Shown here: one piece after another, positions 1 to 17,835 of the stretch
Position numbering within the stretch: position 1 is the stretch's first letter
Layout: each line of letters begins with the position of its first letter
Origin: Luscinia megarhynchos
Lineage: Eukaryota > Chordata > Aves > Passeriformes > Turdidae
Direction: 5' to 3'
Assembly: GCA_034336665.1 (NCBI GenBank)
Contig: CM067591.1
Location: 930,001-994,000 of the forward strand
Length of the DNA: 64,000 nucleotides
Translations under genes and position numbers: made by a program
Notes under the pieces: model-generated
Database searches by the model: none
What the model was told of the DNA's origin: nothing
What the model saw: only the letters and a program-made list of their open reading frames with translations

Positions 1-1084
1 AAAAAATTTCACAGGGGCTCAAACTCAGTACCCCCAAACCCCAGTTTTTCCTTAGCACCACCCCAACTCGTGGCTGAGCTTCGCTAGGGTCACTCAGGAT
101 CCGCGGAGGGACGTGTTGGATACATCCGTGTTCGGGAACAGACTGCAGCCACCTGTGGGCAGCGCTGTGGGGGTCCCACACCCTGCAGCTGCCACCATCT
201 GCTCCCAAATGGCGCCCAGGGAGGACATTTTCCAGCCGGGCAGCCTGGGCAGGGCGAGGTCGGGAGGAGGAGGAAGAAGAGGAAGCTCAGCGCTGCAGCG
301 GGGCCCAGAGCGCACCAGCTGACCCGAAACCGCGGGGAAGGGCCGATGGCGTCACCCCCGGAGGGTCGCGCACATTCCCGGCCGCTCCCCGCCCGCGCCA
401 CCTGCTCCGCGCGTTCCTCTCACCCGGGGCGAGGCCGGGATTTGGGGGGGTCTGGAGCGGAGCGCGGCCCGCATGACCCCCCCCTCAAGGAACCACGGAG
501 CCTTAAAAGCTCGGGTGGGGCAAAAAACAGGGAAGGGAGCCTCGTGCTCCAGGGAGGGGTGAGGGTTAGGGGGGTCCAGCGCTGGATTTTGGGGGGGAAG
601 GGTGAATATGCGGGAGGGGCGGGGCTGTGCCCCCGGCGAGGGGCGGGGTCCTGCCCCTGCCGCGCGCCTTCCCGCGCGCGGGAACGGTAACGGTCGGGCT
701 GACCCCGCCCCCACCGGTGGGCTACTGGAGACCACGTGTGGCCACCCCAGGAATGCTGTGACCCCCCCCTCGATGTGCTCCCTCCATCAAGGACCTCACC
801 TTCCATCCCTGCCCAACACCCCCAGCCCCTGCTCTACCCCCCACGGCTCCCACCGTTCCCCCGCATCCCCTCCCAACTTTCCGACCTGATCCCCCCCACC
901 CTTACATCCCCCAGCCCCAATTCCCACCCCGATGTCTCCCCGCCGCCACTCCTTCCCCCTCCTCTCCCACGCACCCATTCTCCCCCATCCCCCGCATCTC
1001 CCAAATCCAGCCCTTCTCCTTTACCCCGCCATACTCCGGGCCCGTCCCTCCCTATTTCTCATTTTTCCAGCCCCCTCCCCTCAC
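1..1084 (-). other. 5' part of intron 1 of a left-edge alpha-tubulin gene
   Basis: This is the intron that follows the ATG-only exon at 1085-1087, read on the minus strand. No exon 2 match (conserved [12 protein letters not shown] start) occurs in it. The equivalent intron of the complete minus-strand tubulin is about 1.6 kb, so exon 2 is expected beyond the left edge. The stretch is CpG- and C-rich and proline-coding frames run through it, but nothing in them looks like a protein. Confidence 0.6.
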
Positions 1085-1087
1085 CAT
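1085..1087 (-). CDS. ATG-only first coding exon of a third alpha-tubulin gene (rest outside window)
   Basis: Vertebrate alpha-tubulin genes carry only the initiator ATG in exon 1, followed immediately by the splice donor. Read on the minus strand, the sequence here is ATG directly followed by GTGAGG, the same junction found at both other tubulin genes in this window (8099-8101 minus, 13278-13280 plus). A TATA box lies about 80 bp upstream and two CCAAT boxes lie further upstream, at the spacing seen in the siblings. By the human order TUBA1B(-), TUBA1A(-), TUBA1C(+), PRPH(+) this would be the TUBA1B-type member. The coding body cannot be seen, so function is inferred from architecture and position only. 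Confidence 0.7.
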
Positions 1088-1134
1088 GGTTGAGGCTCGG
1101 CTACTCGTCCCGACAAGCAAGGAATCGACGCAAG

Positions 1135-1260
1135 TACCAGCTACCGCCGCCCCCGGGCGCCCCGCTATATACCGGCCGGGGGGGCGGGCCGAGCGCCCCC
1201 GCCCCGCGCTCCTATTGGCCACAGTCTCCCGTCAATCAGCGCATTCGCATCGCTGATTGG
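1135..1260 (-). promoter_or_regulatory. TATA/CCAAT promoter of the left-edge alpha-tubulin
   Basis: On the minus strand, CCAAT boxes lie at 1256-1260 and 1214-1218 and a TATATA core at 1166-1171, predicting transcription start near 1135-1140 and a 5'UTR of about 50 nt before the ATG at 1087. The arrangement parallels the other two tubulin promoters here. The core TATATA is palindromic, but CCAAT and ATG placement favour minus-strand use. Confidence 0.65.
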
Positions 1261-1269
1261 CTGAGGCGA

Positions 1270-2440
1270 GTGGCGCGCTCCGCCTCCTCCGCCCTCCGCG
1301 CTGCGGGGCTTGACGGGGGGGGGAAGGACGGGGACCCTCCCGTCGTGGGGTGCAGCCCCCGCTTTCCGAAGGGTCCCCCGTACGGGGAGTGCGGGGTGTG
1401 GGGGGGGGTTTTTTGACCTCCCTGTGGTTCTCTGTCCCCCCAGTAATGCGTTCGCCGCCTAGGATGGGGGGGCACTGCCGTTCCCGCCCGCTTTCCCCCC
1501 CCCGTCGCCGCCCCTCCCGCCCGGTGCGGCTCCGCTGCGGAGGAAAACTGCGACATGGGGGGGGTGGGGGCGGCACGTGCTGCCGCGCCCGGTGTCGTTT
1601 CCCTCCCCCAATCTCCAGGTTTTTAATCGGCTTTTCCGCACGGACCTCACCCCCCGCCCCATCTGCACCGCTCCGGCTTATTTGCACCCCGGGGGTCCCA
1701 CCCTGGCCATCTGCAGCCTGCGCAGCCCCTCCCCCCACCCCAGCACCCCCCAAGTCCATCTGTACCCCCCCAGCCCCCTACCCCCGGATCCCACTGCGAT
1801 GGGGGGGTGCGGGGTTCGCACACCCCGCTTTTTTTAGGGTGGGGTTGGTCTCAGCCATACCCGCAGCACGGGGGGGGAACCACCCTGAGTTCCACAAACC
1901 AGGGAACGGGCTGGGGTCCCACTGTGCTCCTCCAACGTGGAGAGACCACCGAGGGCGGGGGGGGGGAACCAAGCAGGGCGGGGGGATGACCATCCCCAAC
2001 CCCCATCTAATCCCCGGAGCTATTTGCACCCAATAATCCGCCTTCCTGTTTTGCCAAGAGCTTTGCGGAAAACTCACGCGGGGACGGGAAGGGGGGGGAG
2101 GGGGGGGCCCGCATCCCCTCCCGCCCCACCGGAGCCACCCCAGGCCGGGGTCACCGGGCAGCGGGCGGAACGCAGCCCGGCCTGGCGGCGCTGGCGCGGC
2201 CGCATCCGCCGCAGCTGCACTGCAGCGGTGACGTGGCTCCCCGCCATTTGCCTCGCCAGCCCTGTGGCCGCATGGCAGCTCCGCTCCCCCCGGCGAGGAA
2301 AGCGCTGCTCCCCCTCCTCCCAACCCTGCCCGCTCCGGCTTCCCACCCGCTCTCAGTGTGGGGGTCCCGCATGGCGTTTGCGGGGAGGGGTCACTCGGTT
2401 CTCAGCGAGCTGCTGCTGGTTCTTTATTGGTGTTTATTAG
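1270..2440. other. CpG-rich upstream region of the left tubulin gene
   Basis: GC-rich sequence with many C and G homopolymer runs (for example around 2090-2107) typical of a CpG island shore. I see no exon, conserved motif set or repeat family here. Open frames such as 1350-2036 are composition artefacts. Confidence 0.5.
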
Positions 2441-3450
2441 TAGTCCTAAGGGGGTTCTTACACACACGCAACCCCCCCTCCAGATTCCCCGTGCATCACG
2501 TCACCTCTGGAATGGTGTTAAAGTCGTGTTTTGGGTCGCTCAAAGAATTACCGGCAAAAGCGGGTTTCATGTTAAAGTGAAAGTGCTGCAAAATTCACTG
2601 GCGCCTCCCCTCTGTGACTCACTCGGTAGTGAAAGCCGGCAGAGGAAAATGGGGCTAAAATTTAAAGTCGATCAATGTAAGACTAAAATTGGCCAAAAAT
2701 GACCTAAAGGGAGGCTGGGGATGGGAAAAGAATGATAAGGATAAAATGGAATAATTATTGAGATCCTCCCTCTGAGTCAGAATGGGCAGAGTGAACCCCT
2801 GCCCCATAATCAAACTGGGCTTGACCTAAAGGTTTAAGAGCACTTAATCCAGAGTTTAGTTTAAATAATTTACCAAGATATTCATATAGAATTTACTATA
2901 GGCACAATAGTAACACAATTACAGCCCTATTTTATTTAGGAATCTAAAATGCTTAAGAATCTGAGAGCAGCATTCCCAGCACCTGTGTTATAGAATATTC
3001 ACCTTGCACACACACATACCTGAAGAGCATGTACAGGTGTAAATACCTGTGAAAAATCCGTCTTGATTTCAGTATTGACATCAGAGCCTTTGTCCAAGGG
3101 TTCAGCCCCAAGCTCTGTTAATCCTCTGAGAATCCCAAATTTGTGAGTTCACTGTTCCTGGGAGTTGTCCTGCCTGTTGTCCAGGTGAACTCAGGGGGTC
3201 TCACTCAGGACCTGCTGGTTATAACATTGCAAGTGTTGGCTTTTTAGTCATCCTTATTTTCTAATCCTGGCTACAATTCGGATCCTCCTTTGAAAGTTCC
3301 ATAACAAGCATGTTGTTCTTCAGAAAAAAAAATAGTCCCCCAAGGTTGTTCCTTAAAATCAAGGAGTTGTTTGGGTAACACAAGTTCCTGGGAGCTGATA
3401 GTGTTGCTGATGAACTCGAGGAGCTTGGCCTGAATGCTGCTCATCACGGC
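2441..3450. other. AT-richer insertion, possibly an old retroelement
   Basis: Base composition falls abruptly from GC-rich to about half AT, with no coding potential and no tandem structure. The abrupt switch is like that of the LTR-like blocks elsewhere in the window, but I cannot identify terminal repeats, so the origin is a guess. From about 3450 to 4250 the sequence returns to ordinary GC-rich intergenic DNA. Confidence 0.3.
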
Positions 3451-4256
3451 CTAGCCTGAGCTCATGGTGCAAAAGAGGGAGGGGTGCACCACACAAATGA
3501 GGGTCCCTGGGGTGCCCCCAGCTGCAGCATCTCCTCGAGTTTCACTCCTCAACTTCCCTTTCATTATTTATCCCTGCTGGAGGCATAAGGGACAGGGTAA
3601 AAGGATAGGGAAGGGGAAGGGTTAAGAGGCTGCCCCCATTCAGGGGGGCTACTTCTACATTTCCCCCTCCCCCCGTGGCTGGGTCCAACGGGGCCAGCAC
3701 CTGATCCCTGAAAAGCCAGAGGAATTTGGTGTTGGAGGAACCTTGTGTACAGACAGGGAGCTGGTGAAGGGAGCCCTCTCATGCCCAGCACTCCACCTGC
3801 GGTGGGCAGAGCATCCCCTCCCCACCCCCAGGGCAATGCACCCCTCCCCTGCCCAGGAGGAGGAGGTAGCAGAGATACCAAAGACTTCTGCCAAACGGGG
3901 GGGGCTTCAGGGATCTCCAGCCCACCCAAATGAGTTCAGGCCCCCCATGTGCTCACATGGGGCTTGCTTGATTCCTGGTACTGAGAAAACCCAACCCTCT
4001 CCACTTCCCCAGCCCTTGGGGTGGGGGCACAACACCAAGCCCAGCAGGATGAGGAAGGAGCATGGGGTTTGGGAGGGGTCTGGGGGGTGCTGAGCTCACA
4101 ACACCTGGCACATGCTCAGGGACAGGGTGGAGACCCTGGGTACAGGCAGGGACTGCGGGGCTGTGTCATGTGCTGGTGGGGACAGTGTCAAAGCCAGGCA
4201 GGGACATTGCCACAGGGAGAGAAAACACCAGAGCCAGGGTAAGACAGGGAATGCTT

Positions 4257-4262
4257 TTTATT
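4257..4262 (-). terminator. TUBA1A: Polyadenylation signal of TUBA1A-type gene
   Basis: AATAAA on the minus strand, about 150 bp beyond the stop codon at 4415. This gives a short 3'UTR, usual for alpha-tubulin genes. Confidence 0.75.
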
Positions 4263-4414
4263 CAGACCCACGGGAGAGGACGGGTGAGTCCATCACAGAC
4301 TTTTCCATTGAAGCACAGACCATTGACAGGACAGACCGCGGCGCACACACTGCTACAGACCCCGCGGGGTCTCACCTAGTTTATGTTCCCTGTTCAAGCA
4401 GCACCCTTGTGAGT

Positions 4415-8101
<3,687 letters not shown>

Positions 8102-8164
8102 GGCGGCGGTCGGTCCGGGGCGGTCTCACAGCCCGACGCTGAGGCGGTCGATGTAAGAGGCGCG

Positions 8165-8265
8165 GCGGAGCGCGGGGCTCGGTGCGGGGCTTTATAGCGG
8201 CGGCGGGGCGGGGCGGGCGGCGGGGCCGGGGGGGCGGCGGGGCCGGCGGCGGCGGAGGCCATTGG
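8165..8265 (-). promoter_or_regulatory. TUBA1A: TATA/CCAAT promoter of TUBA1A-type gene
   Basis: Minus-strand TATAAA core lies at about 8191-8197 (within GCTATAAAGC), with a CCAAT box at 8261-8265, in a CpG island. Predicted transcription start is near 8165, giving about 65 nt of 5'UTR before the ATG at 8101. Confidence 0.75.
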
Positions 8266-8269
8266 TGGC

Positions 8270-10090
8270 CCGCAATGAGGTAATGCCCCCCCGCAGCCGC
8301 AGACAAAGGCCGGGCGGTGCGGGAGGGGGGCCCGGGGGCTGCGGCGGCCACGGCCCGGCCCCGCCGCCGGAGGGGCCCCGGCTGTGTCCTTGGCACCGTC
8401 CCTGCCGCGCCCCGGTCCCCGCTCTTGGCTGAGCCGGCGGTCATGCTCGGGTCCCCATCCCACGGTCCCCATCCCCCCACGGCCCCGTTCCCCCGAGTCC
8501 CGCCGTTCTTCCCGATCCCGTTCTCCCACTGCCCGGAATGGGTCTCTCGGTGCCGGGGCTCCCCCGTTACGCGGGGTAGGACCACGCCCCGCTCCCCATC
8601 CCCGCTGGTGCGGCGCTCCCCCCTGTCCGGCCACTGCCCGAGCTCCCGGTTGTCCCCGGCCACACCCCGGTCCCTGTCCCCAGCCTTCCCGTTGTTCCCA
8701 TCCCTTGTCACACTCTGGTTTTCATTCCCAGCCGGCCACGCCCTGGTCCCCATCCTCAGGGTCACTGTTCTCATCCCTGTCCCCATCCTCGGGGACACTG
8801 TCCCCTCCCCTGGCTGTGCCACCGTGCCCCGGTTCTCAGCCGCGTCCCCGCCGTGGCCCTGTGCCTGTCCCGGCCCTTTCCCTGCCGTGCCCAGCCCTTC
8901 CAGCGCCTCTTTGTCTGCTCGGGCGGTGGGAACCAGCGCTGCGGGGCCCAGCCGGGGGACAAAGAGCCATCCCCCCGGGCAGCTGGGGACGGGCAGAGAG
9001 GGACAGCGGGAGGACACAGGGGACAAAAGCCCCCAGGACAGTGCTGGGCTGGGGACTGGGACCGAGCAGCAGCTGCTGTGTGGCAGCTGGTGGTTGGGAC
9101 ACAGCTGGGACACAGGGACACGCGTCCCCCGGCCACCCCCCGGTCTGCACAGCCCCCCCGAGGCACCAGCCCCACAGCCCTGGGCTTTCCCACTCCTGGG
9201 GGGGTTCTGCCCTCTGGTTTGTTCTTGCAAACCCCACAGGTGCTGGGGGTTGTCTCCCCAAGCCAGGAGGTGCTGGGGGGCTCAGTCCCTGCAGAGGGGT
9301 GACCCCACACCGCATGCATGGCCCCAGCTGTGCAGGTGGAGCTGCCAGAACTCCCCCCCCTCGCTGAGAAATCCCAGCTTTTTTCCTGGTGTTTCCCACA
9401 TTATGCAGATTTCTGGGCAGATCCGAGGTTCCCATGTCCCTGCTGCCAAACCCATGTCCCCACCACCGTGCCAGCCATGTGTCCCCACTGCCAGCCCCAT
9501 GCCCCTGCTGGTGCCCTGCTTTTGGGGTGCTCCTGGGGCTGCAGAGCTGCAAACAAAGAGGGGATGGGATTTGGGCATCGCCAACCAGAACAAAGGACCA
9601 GGTGGCCCTGGCTTTGCTAAGCAGAGAAAAAACATGAGATTTGGCTCCCACCAGGCTGGTCCTCATGGCAAATGGCTGTTTTGGGGTACCCTGACCCCAA
9701 AGCAGCTCAGCCCCCAGCCCTGACCCCACTGTAGGTCCATCCCTGCATGGGAAATGCCTCCTGCCTTTGTCCCCCGACAGTCCCAAGTGCTCAACACCAC
9801 TGTGGAGCCTGTCAGGGTGTCCCCATTGTGTCCCCAAGGTTCTGGGGGCTCACAGCCTGACTTGGGGACCCCTGTCCAAGCTAAGGAGAGTCCCCACCCA
9901 TCCTATTGGCCCCGAGGCTGTGGGTGGCAGGTGCCACCAGGGCAGGGGTGGCTCAGCCCCAGTGGGTGATGTGGGGTGTTGGGTGAGGGGCACTGGGTGC
10001 TGCAGTCCCACCCGTGCCCCCCAGCCCCCTCCCATCCCATTGGATACGGGCGACCACACATCCCGCACCGGCTGCTGCCAGGCAACTGCT
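8270..10090. other. Intergenic region between divergent tubulin genes, left half
   Basis: CpG island shore to about 8700, then GC-rich DNA without exons that I can support. Long frames on both strands (for example 8317-9723 and 7887-9230) show no domain, no conserved motif and the amino-acid bias of GC-rich noise. Confidence 0.5.
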
Positions 10091-10093
10091 GGG

Positions 10094-10121
10094 GTTGCTA
10101 GGAGACTGGTTGCTAGGAGAC
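10094..10121 (+). promoter_or_regulatory. Duplicated X-box-like (RFX) motif
   Basis: The 13-mer GTTGCTAGGAGAC occurs twice exactly, 15 bp apart (10094-10106, 10109-10121), preceded by GCCAGGCAAC. It resembles one half of the RFX X-box. More GTTGC/GCAAC words lie near 10965-11030. Regulatory role is speculative. Confidence 0.3.
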
Positions 10122-10297
10122 AGGCTGGGACCCCCCCTTGCGTCCCCCTCCCCAACATCCATCCTGGGGCCTGCTGGGTGGGGGGGGGAGGGGGTTGCAG
10201 GCAAAGAAAGCTGGGTTCCCACCAATGCCTGGCTTTATTGTCACAGTGGGGGCACCATCCCCGGGACCCCACTGCCTCACCCCACTCGGCTGTGGGT

Positions 10298-10795
10298 GAG
10301 GCTCCATCCTCGGGACCCCCAGTGCCTGACCCCGAGGGAGTGGCACCATCCTCAGGACCCCCAGTGCCTGACCCTGAGGATGGCACCATCCTTGGGACCC
10401 CCAGTGCCTGACCCCGAGGGAGTGGCACCATCCTTGGGACCCCCAGTGCCTGACCCTGAGGATGGGGCACCATCCTTGGGACCCCCAGTGCCTGACCCCA
10501 AGGGAGGGGCACCATCCTTGGGACCCCCAGTGCCTGACCCCAAGGGAGGGGCACCATCCTTGGGACCCCCAGTGCCTGACCCCAAGGGAGGGGCACCATC
10601 CTTGGGACCCCCAGTGCCTGACTTCAAGGGAGGGGCTCCATCCTCAGGACCCCCAGTGCCTGACCCCAAGGGAGGGGCTCCATCCTTGGGACCCCCAGTG
10701 CCTGACCCCCAAGGGAGGGGCTCCATCCTCAGGACCCCCAGTGCCTGACCCCGAGGGAGGGGCTCCATCCTCAGGACCCCCAGTGCCTGATCACT
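10298..10795. repeat. 42-bp minisatellite
   Basis: About a dozen units of roughly 42 bp built on GGGACCCCCAGTGCCTGACC followed by a CCAAGGGAGGGGC block and CACCATCC. The unit length is a multiple of three, which keeps long repetitive frames open on both strands; these are not genes. Confidence 0.9.
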
Positions 10796-10799
10796 CTGC

Positions 10800-12105
10800 T
10801 GGGGTTTCCACATGCCTTGGGGTCCCCCAGTGCCCACCCTACTGCCATAGGGGTCACCAGCCCTGCTGCCCCCAAATTTCTAGCCCTGTTGATTGCTGCT
10901 GCGGGGGGGCTGGCACAGCTCCCAGCCTCCCCCCCTCCCTCTCTGTGCTCTGTTGACTGTTGGTAGCAACGCTGTGGCTCCTGGTGACGGTTGCTGTGCT
11001 GCCCCTGCTGTGCCCATTCCACCGTTGCCACCGGATGGGACAGACCCCAGACTCCCCCAGGGTCCCCCCTGTCTGCACAGAGTGCCCAAGGCAGCCCTCC
11101 GCCCCAGGCTGGACAACTCGGGGGCTCACAGAGCTGACATCTCATCCTGTGTTAGCCGATTTCATGGCTGCTGGACTCCTGCCCATGACAAAGGCAAGAT
11201 TCCCAGCCTCCCCCAGTTTGGGCCCTGTCTGGAGATCCCAAATTGGTGACCTCAAACCCCACGACCGGGACACGCCACCCCCAGGGGTCGAGGGGTCTCA
11301 GCCCCATCAGGAGCTGTCGTGGCTCGGGGCTGACATCCCAGACACAGGCTGTTGCTATTTTTAGCCTGTTTTCCCGCAGAACCCAGCGCTGTCTGTCTGT
11401 CTGTCCATCCGCTGCCACCATCGATGTGACAGGTTCATTCAGACGGAGAGACAGGGCAGCTCGGGGCGGGGGTCGCTCCTCTCGGGGGCGCCGGATGAGG
11501 CCGTGCTGTGCCCAGGGTGGCACTGGGGGGTGGCACCCACCCCTGCCCGCGCCCCCGCCCCACCCTAAAAACAGAGAAAAAACCCCTCCAGCCCCAGCGC
11601 TGGGGGCAGCGGGTGACCGCATTCATTCCCTGTGGAAAGAAGCAGGGAGGTGTCACCGGTGTTCCCTGGGTGTCCCGGCGCCCCCTTCCCGCCCCCTCCC
11701 GGCCCTGCCGCGGCCACAACAAAAGGGAAACTCGGCCCCGGGAGTGGGGGGCACCGCGGGGGGCAGGGGGAGCAGGGGAAGGCGCGGGGGGAGCAGCCGT
11801 GGGGTGCGGGGGCTGCGGGCGCGCCGCCCGTGGGGAGGGGGCTGCGGCACCGCCTGCGTGCGGGGCGGTTCCGCAATGCGGCAAAGCCGGGAATAAAGGA
11901 GCGGGGCGGCGGAGGGTGGGGGCGAGGTGGGAGAGACCCTGCTGTCGGAGGGGTCCGCCCTCTGCTCGGCCCCCCCAAAGCATCCCCTGACCCCCGGCAG
12001 GGCCCCGGAGCCGGCGTGGGGGGGGGAGTGTCGGGGGGCTCAAGAGTGGGGTGTTGCTGGGCCAGCGGGCACCACGGCCCCGGGCGTGTGGCAGCTCCGG
12101 GGATG
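10800..12105. other. Intergenic, with a CpG-dense patch at 11440-11960
   Basis: No exon supported. The CpG-dense patch could be a distal promoter or enhancer for either tubulin, but no core promoter element with an associated first exon is visible. Confidence 0.4.
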
Positions 12106-12109
12106 CGCC

Positions 12110-12400
12110 GGGGAGTGCGGGGACACCGGGAAGGGAGGGACACTGAGGTGCCCGGGGTGAGAGGGGACACAGAGTGCCCAGGAAATGGGGGGGGACATCG
12201 AGGTACCCAGGGAGGGGAGACACGCTGAGGTGCGCAGGGTGTGAGGGGACACTGGGGGTGCTCAGTGAGTGGGGGGGACACTGGGGGTGCCCAGGGTGGG
12301 AGGGGACACAAAGTGCCCAGAAACTGGGGGGGACACTGGGGGTGCCCAGGGAGTGAGGGGCTCTGCGGGTGCCCAGGGACTGGCAGGACATTATGGTGCC
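12110..12400. repeat. Degenerate ~34-bp tandem repeat
   Basis: Irregular units carrying GGGGACACTGGGGGTGCCCAG and variants, eight or so copies, in the spacer upstream of TUBA1C. From 12400 to 13040 the sequence is GC-rich with no feature that I can name. Confidence 0.75.
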
Positions 12401-13048
12401 CGGCGAGTGTGGGGTCCATAATTCTGTCTCGGTGCCGACCCCAATGTCCCCATGCTGTCCCAAACCTTTGCAACGCGACTTCCACTCCCTCCAAAGCAGC
12501 CCAGAGCGGGGGAGGCAGGATGGGACAGGGCACAGCACCCCGGGGGTGGGCGTGGGCTGCTCCCCCGGCCCCGTCCGTCCTGCCCCACAGGAACTGCCCC
12601 GCGTGGGTTCCCCGGGGAGCAGCCGCGGGGCTGGCAGCGAGCAGGGCGGCGGCGGGGGCAGGAGCCGGCGCGACGGGAGCCCGCGGGGCTTCCCACGGGA
12701 ACGGGGGCGCGGGGAGGGATCAGCGGACCCCCGAGACCATCAGCACAGGCGGGGCCGGGGGTCTCCCCGGGCAGAGGCAGCACCTGAGGCTGCGGCCGGG
12801 GGCTTCATCCTGCCGCCCAGTGAGCCCCCCGCCCCAATACCGTAAAGCCCCCCTAAAGCCCCCTCAGCCCGCGTTCCCGCTGCCCCTAACGCCTCCCGAC
12901 CCTTCTGACCCCTCCCAATCCGCCAGCCCAGCCCCCTCCCACTCTCGGGACCCCCAACCCTCCTCCCCCTGTCCCCGCCCATGTCCCCGCCCATTTCCTC
13001 ACAGAGCCCCGCCCCCTCCCGCCTCCCGCCCACCACATTCCGTTCCGC

Positions 13049-13230
13049 TGACGTCACCGCCCACCCATCCTCGCCGACTTTCGAACCGGCCAATCAGAAT
13101 CGAGGAGGGGCGGGGAGGGCGTGGCCAGGGCGCCGCGTGGCCCTGGGGGCGGGGCAAGGTCCCGCTGGCCCCGCCCCCTGCCCCAAGCCCCGCCCCTGGG
13201 GTATAACTCGGGTCCCTGCGGGGCGACCCC
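13049..13230 (+). promoter_or_regulatory. TUBA1C: CRE/CCAAT/TATA promoter of TUBA1C-type gene
   Basis: A perfect palindromic cAMP-response element TGACGTCA lies at 13049-13056, CCAAT at 13090-13094 and TATAA at 13202-13206. Transcription is predicted to begin near 13232, leaving about 45 nt of 5'UTR before the ATG at 13278. The CRE suggests CREB/ATF responsiveness (inference). Confidence 0.75.
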
Positions 13231-13277
13231 CGCCTCCCTCCTCGACGGCTTCGTAACAGTTCGGGCAGCGAGCGGCC

Positions 13278-16715
<3,438 letters not shown>

Positions 16716-16750
16716 TGCCTTGTCCCTGGTGTTACACCGTGGTGCTGCTC

Positions 16751-16756
16751 ATTAAA
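16751..16756 (+). terminator. TUBA1C: Polyadenylation signal of TUBA1C-type gene
   Basis: ATTAAA 36 bp after the TAG stop, the common variant signal, giving a very short 3'UTR. The following 1 kb to the PRPH promoter is GC-rich spacer with no supported exon. Confidence 0.7.
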
Positions 16757-17791
16757 ATCGCTCTTTGCAACATTGCCTCGTTCGTTGTGCTGGGACAATC
16801 CGCCTTGCTGTGACCTGGGGGGATGTCCCAGGGGAGGGGACAGCTGGGCTGGCTGCCCGGCCCTGCTGCCAGCTGGCTCTGGGGCTGTGCTGGGAGAGGC
16901 TGGGGAGTTGTGTGGGGTCGGGGTCCCTGGTTCACTCCTGTGCCATAGCTGCCTGCAGTGGTGGGGGTCTCATGTCTCCCTCAGTGTTCTGCTGGCCCTG
17001 GGGGTCACCAGGTGAGGGGGGACCCCTGAGAGGCCCCAGTGTCCTGCCCAGTGCCTGGTGCAGACGGGCTGGACGTGATGTCATGCTGCTGCTGGCACGG
17101 GGCCACTCTCGGTGTGCGGCGCTCTGCAGAGCTGGGAGGGGGTCCGGGGCGGGGAGGACCCTCCCTCCCCACAGCCTCTGGGCAGGGCACCGACTCCTTC
17201 CCGTAAATGCTGCCCTAGCTGCCCGGAAAGGGGGGGCTCAGGGGGGTTGCAGAGCCCGTTGTCCAGCGCTGCCCCGCGCATGGCAGCTCCCGCAGAGCCG
17301 AGTCACGGCGGCCCCGACAGAAAGCGGGGGGTGGAGGAGAGGGACCCCTCTCCCTGGATTCTGAGCACCCCGGGCAGAATGGGGGACCCATCTCGGAGGG
17401 GTGCTCTGCCCTGCAGCCCCCAGCCCCTCTCTGCATCCCAGCTGCGGGATCTGGACCCCCATGCTGCCCTCGTAAGGGTCCCTCTGACCCAGCGGGGGCT
17501 CCTCTGTCTCCCGGGCACTTTCGGCCCCTCTGCCCCCGGTGCTGCCGGGTTTCTCTGCCTGCCCCGCCGAGAGGGGACCCACCAGCCCCCCGCCCTCTAT
17601 CCTGTGAGGGTCTCCGAGCCCCCCTGAAAGGGAATGCCTGCAGCCCCTGCCCGTCCCGAGGAGTGTCCACCAATCACCCGAACCCCTTTCCCCGCCCCTC
17701 CGAGGGGACATCCGCAGCCGGCTGGGAGACCCCTCCCCTCTGTCCGTCCCGTAGTCCCGGGTGCCCCCGGCGGGGCGGAGCCGCTGTCCGC

Positions 17792-17797
17792 TATAAA
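17792..17797 (+). promoter_or_regulatory. PRPH: TATA box of PRPH
   Basis: TATAAA within CGCTATAAAGAGCC, 39 bp upstream of the chosen ATG at 17836. A start about 28 bp downstream leaves only some 10-15 nt of 5'UTR. This makes it unlikely that a longer N-terminus is encoded upstream. Confidence 0.65.
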
Positions 17798-17835
17798 GAG
17801 CCGATAGCAGCAGCCACCGCCCTCCCGGTGCGACC

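Noticed and set aside
8317..9723. 468-codon proline/serine-rich frame between the tubulin genes
   Set aside because: GC-rich composition artefact with overlapping frames on the other strand; no conserved motif.
10298..10795. CRISPR-like spaced repeat
   Set aside because: Units are contiguous with no unique spacers, and the genome is clearly vertebrate.
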